DNA of 64,000 nt, taken from positions 248,001 to 312,000 of the forward strand of contig NZ_JBDZDR010000001.1 of the NCBI RefSeq assembly GCF_040049255.1, given 5' to 3'. Below, piece by piece: positions 57,402 to 64,000 of this stretch. Under the pieces are notes generated by a model. It saw only the letters and a list, made by a program, of their open reading frames with translations. It did not search any database and had not been told where the DNA came from. Position 1 is the stretch's first letter; the number at the start of each line of letters is the position of its first letter. A program made the translations under genes and the position numbers. This stretch comes from Pseudaminobacter sp040049255 (lineage in GTDB: Bacteria; Pseudomonadota; Alphaproteobacteria; Rhizobiales; Rhizobiaceae).

Positions 57402-57848
57402 AATAAGCAAGAACTACCCTGGGACAACCCGCGATTCCGCAACTGGGTGGCGGTGGCGCGCGCCTGCCATTCGGTCGAACGCGCCCTCGGCTCGGCGCTG
57501 GCGCCGCTGGACCTCAAGCCCGCGCAACTCGACGTTCTGATGAACCTTTATCGCCACCCCGGGCTTTCGCAGCACGAGCTTGCCCGCAAGCTGCTGGTGG
57601 GGCGCTCCAACATCACCATGCTGTTGCCGCAGCTCGAGAAAAGGGATCTGCTGCGCCGCGAAGGCGACGGCAAGGACAAGCGCATCCTGCGGCTTTCACT
57701 GACACCCACGGGTGCGGCGCTGCTGATGGAGGCGCTGAAGATCTATATGTCGCTGGTCGACAAGGTCATGGACCAATCCACCCCTGACGAATGCGAATTG
57801 CTCGGCGACCACATGCGCAGGGTGATCGAAGCCCTCAAGCCGGAATAG
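57396..57848 (+). CDS. MarR family transcriptional regulator
   Basis: The 150-residue product is a MarR winged-helix protein: helix region LKPAQLDVLMNLYRHPGLSQHELARKLLVGRSNITMLLPQLEKRDLLRRE contains the recognition helix, and the wing is GDGKDKRILRLSLT. MarR proteins are usually dimeric repressors that bind palindromes and respond to small phenolic or oxidising compounds. The gene is divergent from the alpha/beta hydrolase, and the start ATG lies within a palindrome, which fits autorepression. ATG 57396 chosen; an in-frame ATG at 57339 would overlap the hydrolase gene and lacks conservation. Confidence 0.9.
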   Translation: MNNKQELPWDNPRFRNWVAVARACHSVERALGSALAPLDLKPAQLDVLMNLYRHPGLSQHELARKLLVGRSNITMLLPQLEKRDLLRREGDGKDKRILRLSLTPTGAALLMEALKIYMSLVDKVMDQSTPDECELLGDHMRRVIEALKPE

Positions 57849-57854
57849 CCGGCA

Positions 57855-58463
57855 TCACCACATGCTGGCTGCGCGCTCCGGCCATTCGCGGTCGTAGGCC
57901 TCGCCGTCGATGCGCGCCTTGCTGGTCACCGCCAGTATCTGGCCCGGCGTCGGCAGCGTGTTCGGGTCGACATGCTTTTCCGGGTTCCAAAGTTCGGAGC
58001 GGTGGATCGCACGCGCGCACTGGAAATAGACGGCCTCCACCGCAACCACCGTCACGGAGCGCGCTGGCTTGCCCTCGACGGTGAAGGAGGCGCAGAGCCT
58101 GGCATCGGTGGTGATGTGGGCGCGGCCGTTGACCCGCAGCGTGGTGCCGGAGCCGGGCACGAGGAACAAGAGCCCCACCCGCCCGTCGCGGATGATGTTT
58201 TTCAGCGAATCGGCGCGGTTGTTGCCGCGCCGGTCCGGCATCATCAGCGTGCGCTCGTCATGGATGCGCACGAAGCCGGCAAGATCGCCGCGCGGCGAGC
58301 AGTCCAGCCCCTCCGGCCCGCAGGTGGCGAGCGCCACGAAGGGGGAAGCCTCGATGAAGGCGGCATATTCGGGAATGATGCGGTCAAGCTCCTTGACCAG
58401 CGACGTCTCGCCGGGGACGCCATAAAGCGCTTCGAGCTCCTCGACGGTGGTGATGATGGACAT
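57855..58463 (-). CDS. Pyridoxamine 5'-phosphate oxidase-family FMN-binding protein
   Basis: The 202-residue product is a split-barrel flavin protein: FVALATCGPEGLDCSPRGDLAGFVR, then MMPDRRGNNRADSLKNII and VGLLFLVPGSGTTLRVNGRA are hallmarks of the MSMEG_1061-type PPOX group. Probably binds FMN or F420; substrate unknown. ATG follows GGGAGGTTC. Converges with the MarR gene, 6 bp apart. Confidence 0.85.
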   Translation of the reverse strand: MSIITTVEELEALYGVPGETSLVKELDRIIPEYAAFIEASPFVALATCGPEGLDCSPRGDLAGFVRIHDERTLMMPDRRGNNRADSLKNIIRDGRVGLLFLVPGSGTTLRVNGRAHITTDARLCASFTVEGKPARSVTVVAVEAVYFQCARAIHRSELWNPEKHVDPNTLPTPGQILAVTSKARIDGEAYDREWPERAASMW

Positions 58464-58531
58464 GTCCCGAACCTCCCGTTTGCTCTCCCGCGCCTATTTC
58501 ATCTCCATGACACCCCGGTGACGCCAGCCCG

Positions 58532-58882
58532 TCAACCCCGCGACAACCCCTTGGCCTCCAACTCGGCCAGATAGCCGGTCCATCGCTGTTCCTTCTCGTG
58601 GCCCAGCGTGTGCAGGTAATCCCACGTGAAGATGCCAGTGTCGTGCCTGTCGTCGAAGGTGATGCGCACCGCATAGTTCCCTATCGGCTCGATCTTCAGG
58701 ATGGCCACGTCGCGCTTGCCAGGCACGGTCACCCGCTGGTCGGGCGAATGGCCCTGAACCTCGGCCGAAGGCGAAAGCACACGGAGCAGTTCGGCGGAAA
58801 GCTCGAACGGAGCGTGATTTGGGAAGGTCACCGTCAGCGTCCTGCGATCCTTCGATACCCTGAGTTCCTTCGGCGCCGTCAT
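58532..58882 (-). CDS. DUF971 protein (gamma-butyrobetaine hydroxylase-like N-terminal domain)
   Basis: The 116-residue product is a single DUF971 domain: LRVSKDRRTLTVTF at the start, AILKIEPIGNYAVRITFDD and the C-terminal TGIFTWDYLHTLG. The fold is found at the N-terminus of carnitine-synthesis dioxygenases and fused to Fe-S carrier ATPases, so an iron-sulfur link is possible. ATG 58882 follows GGAAGGGTGGG. Divergent from moaA, a radical SAM Fe-S enzyme. Confidence 0.85.
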   Translation of the reverse strand: MTAPKELRVSKDRRTLTVTFPNHAPFELSAELLRVLSPSAEVQGHSPDQRVTVPGKRDVAILKIEPIGNYAVRITFDDRHDTGIFTWDYLHTLGHEKEQRWTGYLAELEAKGLSRG

Positions 58883-59090
58883 GATCCCACCCTTCCTGAA
58901 TGCCTGCTTCATCCCTACGCGCCTTGCGGCGATCCGCAAAGCGGCAAATGGCCGTTGCGCCAAAGCTCTGCATTGCGCCAACGGCCTCGGGATTGTTACT
59001 GGCTAGCGTTATAGCCTATCTTGAATGACGAAGCCGACTATACGACATTCAAATCGCCGGCCCGGCACCCGTTGGAGGAAACGCAGTCGC

Positions 59091-60086
59091 ATGAACATGA
59101 TCGATCCATTCGGCCGCACGATCACCTATCTGCGCGTCTCGGTCACCGACCGCTGCGATTTCCGCTGCACCTATTGCATGGCCGAGGACATGACCTTCCT
59201 GCCCAAGAAGGACCTCCTGACGCTGGAAGAACTTGACCGGTTGTGCACAGTCTTTGTCGAGAAGGGCGTCAAGAAGCTGCGCCTGACCGGCGGCGAGCCC
59301 CTGGTGCGCAAGAACATCATGCACCTGGTGCGCCAGCTCTCGCGCCATCTCGAAAGCGGGGCGCTTGAGGAAATCACGCTGACCACCAACGGGTCGCAGC
59401 TTGCCCGCTTCGCTTCCGAACTCGCGGATTGCGGCGTGAAGCGCATCAATGTCTCGCTCGACACGCTCGATCCGCAGAAATTCCACGCCGTCACCCGTTG
59501 GGGCCACCTCGACAAGGTCATGGCCGGTATCGATGCTGCTCAGGCCGCCGGGCTGAAGATCAAGATCAACGCCGTGGCGCTGAAGGGATTCAACGACGCC
59601 GAGTTGCCCGACATGCTGCGCTGGGCGCATGGACGGGGCATGGACCTGACCGTCATCGAGACCATGCCGATGGGCGAGATCGACGAGGACCGCACCGATC
59701 AGTACCTGCCGCTGTCGCTGCTTCGGGCCGACCTCGAGCGCCAGTTCACCCTCACCGACATTCCCTACAAGACCGGCGGCCCCGCCCGCTATGTCGAGGT
59801 TGCCGAAACCGGCGGCCGGCTGGGCTTCATCACGCCGATGACGCACAATTTCTGCGAAAGCTGCAACCGAGTGCGGCTGACCTGCACCGGCACGCTCTTC
59901 ATGTGCCTCGGCCAGGAGGATGCCGCCGACCTGCGCGCGCCGCTGCGGGCCTCGGAAGGCAACGAACTCGTCTCAAGCGCCATCGACGAGGCCATCGGCC
60001 GCAAGCCCAAGGGCCACGACTTCGTCATCGACCGCCGCACCAAGCGCCCCGCCGTCTCGCGCCACATGAGCGTGACCGGCGGGTGA
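59091..60086 (+). CDS. moaA: GTP 3',8-cyclase MoaA
   Basis: MoaA is the radical SAM enzyme that converts GTP in the first step of molybdenum cofactor synthesis. The 331-residue product has the SAM cluster motif CDFRCTYC (C-x3-C-x2-C), the GGEPL motif, the C-terminal cluster CESCNRVRLTC, and the conserved Gly-Gly C-terminus (SVTGG). ATG 59091 follows TTGGAGGAA. moaC or moaE are not adjacent; mobB lies 2.5 kb downstream. Confidence 0.96.
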   Translation: MNMIDPFGRTITYLRVSVTDRCDFRCTYCMAEDMTFLPKKDLLTLEELDRLCTVFVEKGVKKLRLTGGEPLVRKNIMHLVRQLSRHLESGALEEITLTTNGSQLARFASELADCGVKRINVSLDTLDPQKFHAVTRWGHLDKVMAGIDAAQAAGLKIKINAVALKGFNDAELPDMLRWAHGRGMDLTVIETMPMGEIDEDRTDQYLPLSLLRADLERQFTLTDIPYKTGGPARYVEVAETGGRLGFITPMTHNFCESCNRVRLTCTGTLFMCLGQEDAADLRAPLRASEGNELVSSAIDEAIGRKPKGHDFVIDRRTKRPAVSRHMSVTGG

Positions 60087-60106
60087 GTTTTTCCCGCGCT
60101 CGCGCC

Positions 60107-60166
60107 TGACCCTCCCCCTTGAGGGGAGGTCGCATCCGAGCGCGGCGGAGGATGCGGGAGGGGTCA
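60107..60166. repeat. REP-like palindromic element
   Basis: Sixty bases with outer ends TGACC/GGTCA and two inner hairpins: CCTCCCC/GGGGAGG around CTTGA, and CGCATCC/GGATGCG around a 12-base loop. The CCCTCCCCCTTGAGGGGAG start resembles a dispersed GC-rich repeat common in Mesorhizobium intergenic DNA. It lies just after moaA and may form its 3' end. Confidence 0.65.
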
Positions 60167-60328
60167 TCGCGGCCGTGCGCCTACTTCGCTTTCGCGGCAC
60201 AGGCTCTCCGCGCCCGAGAAACCCTCCCATCCGCGCGCCGCAAAGTCCCTGTGGCACAGTCCTTTGCCGTTGCTTTTTCTGCCAATGATATAGCATTGGG
60301 TATCCCAGTAAAAAGAATCGGTAATGCC

Positions 60329-61246
60329 TTGACCATTTCAGAAAATCTGCGCGGCTCATTGTTCATGGTGGTGTCGATGGCGGGCTTCACCATCAACGAC
60401 GCGCTGGTCAAGTTCGCGGCCGAACAAATGAACCTCGGACAGGTGATGCTGGTGCGCGGCCTGTTTGCCACCACGCTGATCGTTCTGCTGGCGTGGCATC
60501 AGGGCGCCCTGCGCGCGCCGCAACTGGTCTTCCATCCCATGGTGGCCCTGCGTGCCATGGGCGAGTTGTGCGCCACCGTGTTCTACCTGCTGGCGCTGCA
60601 GCAGATGCCCATCGCCAATGTCTCGGCCGTGCTGCAGGCGCTGCCGCTGGCCGTGACGATGGGGGCGGCGCTGTTTCTGGGTGAGCGCGTCGGCTGGCGG
60701 CGCTGGATGGCGATTGCGGTCGGCTTTACCGGCGTCATGATCATCGTGCGCCCCGGCTTCGACGGCTTCAACGCTTTTGCGTTGCTCGCGCTGCTCAGCG
60801 TCGGCTTTTCGGCGCTGCGCGACCTGACCACCAGGCGCCTGCCAACGCACGTGCCGTCGCTGCTGGTTTCGGTGGCCACCGCCATCGTGGTGACGCTGTG
60901 CGGCGGGTTCCTCATCGTGCCGCTCGGCGGCTGGACGCCGATGACCGCGGGCCATGTCGGGCTTCTTGCAGCTGCCGCAGTGCTTCTGCTGTTCGGCTAC
61001 CAGTTCATCATCATGTCGATGCGCACCGGCGACATCTCCTTCGTCGCGCCATTCCGCTACACCGCGCTGCTGTGGGCGATCATGCTCGGCTACCTGATGT
61101 TCGGCGATGTTCCCGACCTGGCCATGATCGTCGGCTCAATCATCATCGTCGGATCGGGGCTCTATACGCTCTACCGCGAACGGGCGAGCGCAACGGCCCC
61201 CGCCGCGCAAAGCACCAGCCCGGCAATGGCGCCCGACGGCCTGTGA
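60329..61246 (+). CDS. EamA/DMT family permease
   Basis: The 305-residue product has about ten membrane helices in two EamA repeats: SLFMVVSMAGFTINDALVKF begins the first and GHVGLLAAAAVLLLFGYQF lies in the second. Likely a metabolite exporter, substrate unknown. No ATG precedes the first helix at the right distance. The TTG at 60329 (reading LTISENLRG) matches the N-terminus of homologues, so I use it; an in-frame TTG at about 60290 is an alternative. The stop is 2 bp before the next ATG, so the two transporters are coupled. Confidence 0.83.
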   Translation: MTISENLRGSLFMVVSMAGFTINDALVKFAAEQMNLGQVMLVRGLFATTLIVLLAWHQGALRAPQLVFHPMVALRAMGELCATVFYLLALQQMPIANVSAVLQALPLAVTMGAALFLGERVGWRRWMAIAVGFTGVMIIVRPGFDGFNAFALLALLSVGFSALRDLTTRRLPTHVPSLLVSVATAIVVTLCGGFLIVPLGGWTPMTAGHVGLLAAAAVLLLFGYQFIIMSMRTGDISFVAPFRYTALLWAIMLGYLMFGDVPDLAMIVGSIIIVGSGLYTLYRERASATAPAAQSTSPAMAPDGL

Positions 61247-61248
61247 TC

Positions 61249-62457
61249 ATGGCACGCCAGCATTTCAACCGCGCGACGGCGCCGAACATCATGACGCTGG
61301 TGACGGCGGCCGCGACAAGCGCGCTGTGCATGAACGTATTCCTGCCGTCGCTGCCGGGCATGGCGCGGCATTTCGAGGCCGATTACGCGGTGGTGCAACT
61401 GGTGGTGTCGCTCTACCTGGCCGCGACCGCCCTGCTCCAGGTCTTCATCGGCCCCGCATCCGACCGCTTCGGCCGCAGGCCGGTGATGCTCGTCTGCTTC
61501 GCGATCTTCATCGTCGGCACGGTTGCCGCCCTCTATGCGCCCACGATCGAGTTCCTGCTCGGCTGCCGGTTGCTGCAGGCATTTTCGGCCGCCGGCGTCG
61601 TGCTCTCGCGTGCCGTGGTGCGCGACACGGTGGAGGCCGCGCAGGCGGCGAGCAAGATCGGCTACATCACCATGGGCATGAGCCTGGCGCCGATGATCGG
61701 GCCGGTGATCGGCGGCTTCCTCGACGAACTCTATGGCTGGCATTCGACCTTCTTGCTGATGCTCGCAGTGGGGGTATTTGCCTTCGCCATCGTCTGGATG
61801 GACCTAGGCGAGACCAACCATGAGCGCTCGCCAAATCTGCTTGCCCAGTTCCGTGCCTATCCGGAACTGATCGGCTCGCAGCGCTTCTGGGGCTACACGC
61901 TCACAGCCGTCTTCACCTCGGGCGGTTTCTACGCCTTCCTGGGCGGCGGTCCCTACATCGCGTCGGAAATGCTGCACCTGACGGCATCGCAATACGGCTT
62001 CTATTTCGCCATCGTTTCGATCGGCTACATGTTCGGTAACTTCATGTCCGGCCGGTTTTCGAGCAAGCTCGGCATCAACCGCATGATGCTTTGCGGCAAC
62101 GTCATCGCCATCGGCGGCATGGCCTTGTCGATCACGCTTTTCATGCTCGGCTACAACCATCCGCTGTCGCTGTTCGGACCGGTTCTGTTCATCGGCGTCG
62201 GCAACGGCGTCACGCTGCCCAGCGCCAACGCCGGCATTGTCAGCGTCAGCGCCCACCTTGCCGGCTCGGCCTCCGGGCTGGGCGGCGCGCTGACGATTGG
62301 CGGCGGGGCAGCGCTGGCGGTGCTGGCCGGCGCGCTGCTGACGCCCGAAACCGGCCCCTATCCGCTGCTGTGGCTGATGCTGTTGTCGTCGGTGGCCGCG
62401 GTACTGAGCACCTGGTACGTGATGCGCGCCACGTTGGACGCTGCCGAGGCATGGTGA
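61249..62457 (+). CDS. MFS transporter, Bcr/CflA multidrug-efflux type
   Basis: The 402-residue product has 12 membrane helices and Bcr/CflA landmarks: LPSLPGMARHFEAD after helix 1, FIGPASDRFGRRPVML (MFS motif A), LLQAFSAAGVVLSRAVVRD, and LAPMIGPVIGGFLDELYGW. Such proteins export drugs or other small molecules by proton antiport. ATG 61249, or GTG 61243 overlapping the previous stop. Follows the EamA permease as one transcription unit. Confidence 0.88.
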   Translation: MARQHFNRATAPNIMTLVTAAATSALCMNVFLPSLPGMARHFEADYAVVQLVVSLYLAATALLQVFIGPASDRFGRRPVMLVCFAIFIVGTVAALYAPTIEFLLGCRLLQAFSAAGVVLSRAVVRDTVEAAQAASKIGYITMGMSLAPMIGPVIGGFLDELYGWHSTFLLMLAVGVFAFAIVWMDLGETNHERSPNLLAQFRAYPELIGSQRFWGYTLTAVFTSGGFYAFLGGGPYIASEMLHLTASQYGFYFAIVSIGYMFGNFMSGRFSSKLGINRMMLCGNVIAIGGMALSITLFMLGYNHPLSLFGPVLFIGVGNGVTLPSANAGIVSVSAHLAGSASGLGGALTIGGGAALAVLAGALLTPETGPYPLLWLMLLSSVAAVLSTWYVMRATLDAAEAW

Positions 62458-62594
62458 TCCCCTGCCGCGGGGTGGAAATTTTTGTCGCGAGCGGCTTGCG
62501 CTGCTGGACGGGGAACAAAAAACCGCCCATGCCTTGGCAATGACAAATGGCGGGCAGCCTCGCGCACGCCCGGAAACTACACAGGCGACGACAG

Positions 62595-63107
62595 GTGACA
62601 CAGCGCGTATTCGGAATTACCGGCTGGAAGAATTCCGGCAAGACAACGCTCACCGAAAGGCTGGTGGCCACGCTGACCGCGCGCGGCTGGCGCGTCTCCA
62701 CGGTCAAGCACGCGCACCACGCCTTCGACATCGACCAGGCAGGCACTGACAGTTTTCGTCACCGCCAGGCCGGCGCCGGCGAAGTGGCGATCGTTTCGGG
62801 CAAGCGCTGGGCGCTGATGCATGAACTGCACGGCGAGGAAGAGCCCAAGCTGGAAGCGATCCTGGCCCGGCTGTCGCCCTGCGACCTGGTGCTGGTGGAA
62901 GGCTACAAGCGCGAGAACCACCTCAAGATCGAGGCGCGCAGGCGCGAGGCCAAGAACGGCACTCCGCTTTCGGCCAGCGACCCGCACATCGTCGCCATTG
63001 CGGCAGATCACCCGATAGAAAGCGAGACGATTCCAGTCTTCGACATCGATGACGTGCCGGCCATCGCCGATTTCATCGAAAGGGCGGTCGGGCTGAGACG
63101 AAGCTGA
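62595..63107 (+). CDS. mobB: Molybdopterin-guanine dinucleotide biosynthesis protein MobB
   Basis: The 170-residue P-loop protein has GWKNSGKTTL (Walker A), VKHAHHAFDID, LVEGYKRENHLKIEA and IVAIAADHP, the MobB set. It binds GTP and assists MobA in forming the guanine dinucleotide form of molybdenum cofactor. It starts at GTG 62595; upstream frame is not conserved. mobA, often directly upstream in rhizobia, is not adjacent here. Confidence 0.92.
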   Translation: MTQRVFGITGWKNSGKTTLTERLVATLTARGWRVSTVKHAHHAFDIDQAGTDSFRHRQAGAGEVAIVSGKRWALMHELHGEEEPKLEAILARLSPCDLVLVEGYKRENHLKIEARRREAKNGTPLSASDPHIVAIAADHPIESETIPVFDIDDVPAIADFIERAVGLRRS

Positions 63108-63144
63108 CCTAACGTCAGAACTTGCGCAGCCGGGCGCCCTGCCC

Positions 63145-63176
63145 GCAAACATCCGCCAAGATGTGGAAATGTTTGC
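63145..63176. promoter_or_regulatory. Inverted repeat upstream of the binding-protein gene
   Basis: GCAAACAT at 63145-63152 and ATGTTTGC at 63169-63176 are exact inverted copies with 16 bases between, 138 bp before the ATG. Candidate operator of the amino-acid uptake operon that starts at 63314. Confidence 0.45.
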
Positions 63177-63313
63177 ATGAAGTCGTGCTTAGGCCGCGGT
63201 TTTGCAGTTGCTTTTTCGGCGCAAAGAGTGGGAGTATCCGCGCCAGTGGAGCGCCAGCCAGGCCTCCGACAACGCTGCATCAAGCAGCGGAAGTGAAAAC
63301 AGAGAGGAACACT

Positions 63314-64000
63314 ATGCGTATTGCAATGCGTATTGCCCTTGCGGCGTCGGCCATCGCGCTGGCGATGGGCGCTGCACAGGCGGAGGACAAGGTTCTCAAG
63401 ATCGGGACCGAGGGCGCCTACCCGCCCTTCAACAACCTGACCGCCGACGGCAAGCTCGAAGGCTTCGATGTCGACATTGCCCAGGCTCTGTGCGACGAAA
63501 TGAAGGTGACGTGCGAATTCGTAACCCAGGACTGGGACGGCATCATCCCCGCCCTTCAGGCCGGCAAGTTCGACGCCATCATTGCCTCGATGTCGATCAC
63601 GCCGGAACGCCTGCAGAAGGTCGACTTCACCAACAAATACTACAACACGCCGCCGGCCATCGCCGCGCCCAAGGATAGCGACATCAAGGGCGTGACCAAG
63701 GAAGACCTGGCCGGCAAGACCATCGGCGTGCAGGGCTCGACCACGCACTTCAACTATTCGGAGCAGACCTACACCGACAGCACGGTGAAGCCTTATCCGA
63801 CCGCGCAGGAATACCAGCTCGACATCGCCAATGGCCGCCTGGACGCGGTGAATGACGATATCGTGGCGATCCAGCAGTGGCTGGATTCCCCGGAAGGAGA
63901 CTGCTGCAAGCTGGTGGGCACCATCACCCCGGTGGAAGAGATCCATGGCCGCGGCGCCGGCATCGCCATCCGCAAGGGCGAGGATGAGCTTCGCGAGAAG
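63314..64000 (+). CDS. Polar amino acid ABC transporter substrate-binding protein (3' end beyond window)
   Basis: 229 codons are visible before the right edge; the family is about 260 residues, so roughly 30 are missing. A signal peptide (MRIAMRIALAASAIALAMG, cut near AQA-ED) is followed by IGTEGAYPPFNNLTADGKLEGFDVDIA, GIIPALQAGKFDAIIASMSITPERL and the lobe-II GKTIGVQGSTTHFNY. This is the periplasmic HisJ/ArgT (lysine/arginine/ornithine or histidine) class. A Cys pair (LCDEMKVTC) matches the family disulfide. ATG follows GAGAGGAAC. Permease and ATPase genes should lie to the right. Confidence 0.92.
   Translation, partial: MRIAMRIALAASAIALAMGAAQAEDKVLKIGTEGAYPPFNNLTADGKLEGFDVDIAQALCDEMKVTCEFVTQDWDGIIPALQAGKFDAIIASMSITPERLQKVDFTNKYYNTPPAIAAPKDSDIKGVTKEDLAGKTIGVQGSTTHFNYSEQTYTDSTVKPYPTAQEYQLDIANGRLDAVNDDIVAIQQWLDSPEGDCCKLVGTITPVEEIHGRGAGIAIRKGEDELREK

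Overview
The window is 64 kb of high-GC chromosomal DNA from an alphaproteobacterium of the order Hyphomicrobiales (Rhizobiales), most likely in or near the Phyllobacteriaceae (Mesorhizobium-like). Pointers are the lon-clpX-clpP block, CckA, a single-cysteine DksA, a giant coiled-coil protein matching the Agrobacterium growth pole ring protein, the DUF2865, DUF2059 and DUF922 proteins, and a GC-rich REP-like palindrome. The content is overwhelmingly core genome. There is no integrase, transposase, CRISPR array, phage or toxin module, and no rRNA. One tRNA (Val, anticodon CAC) is present.

Layout. 1-9 kb: proteolysis and cell-cycle control (lon cut by the left edge, clpX, clpP, cckA), then a FliO-like membrane protein and dksA. 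9-20 kb: sixA, ycjX with its UPF0283 partner, a secreted unknown, a Kef-type antiporter with a DUF924 gene, folP-folK without folB, a secreted DUF922 protease-like protein, a ferredoxin reductase with its 2Fe-2S ferredoxin, and an Hpt protein. 20-27 kb: the 2201-residue growth pole ring homologue. 27-31 kb: an Mla-type lipid transport operon (mlaE with a fused STAS domain, mlaF, mlaD, PqiC-like lipoprotein). 31-40 kb: an enolase-superfamily epimerase, an MFS transporter, a metallophosphoesterase whose N-terminus lacks a usable start codon, an atypical SDR, maeB, a DUF2865 protein and gltX. 40-48 kb: ABC exporter, GNAT, nadE, DNA-3-methyladenine glycosylase, dgkA, a DODA-type dioxygenase, a GFA protein and a diguanylate cyclase. 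48-54 kb: class II DAHP synthase, gor, a DUF2059 protein, rpiA, gph and tRNA-Val. 54-64 kb: L,D-transpeptidase, rhodanese, alpha/beta hydrolase divergent from a MarR regulator, PPOX-family protein, DUF971 protein, moaA, two transporters, mobB, and an amino-acid binding protein cut by the right edge.

Themes. Many genes act at the cell envelope and in polar growth (growth pole ring protein, L,D-transpeptidase, Mla system, dgkA, LpxH-like phosphoesterase, CckA and the Hpt protein). Others supply NADPH and redox control (maeB, rpiA, gor, ferredoxin pair) or cofactors (folate, NAD, molybdenum cofactor).

I did not find a clearly new multi-gene system. The observations most worth a second look are the heptad-stepped repeat architecture of the giant protein, two identical-arm palindromes 20 bp apart covering the MarR start codon, the start-less metallophosphoesterase, the SDR with an altered catalytic motif, and the folP-folK pair without folB. 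Start codons were chosen by ribosome binding site and family length, so several genes begin at GTG or TTG, or downstream of the longest possible start.
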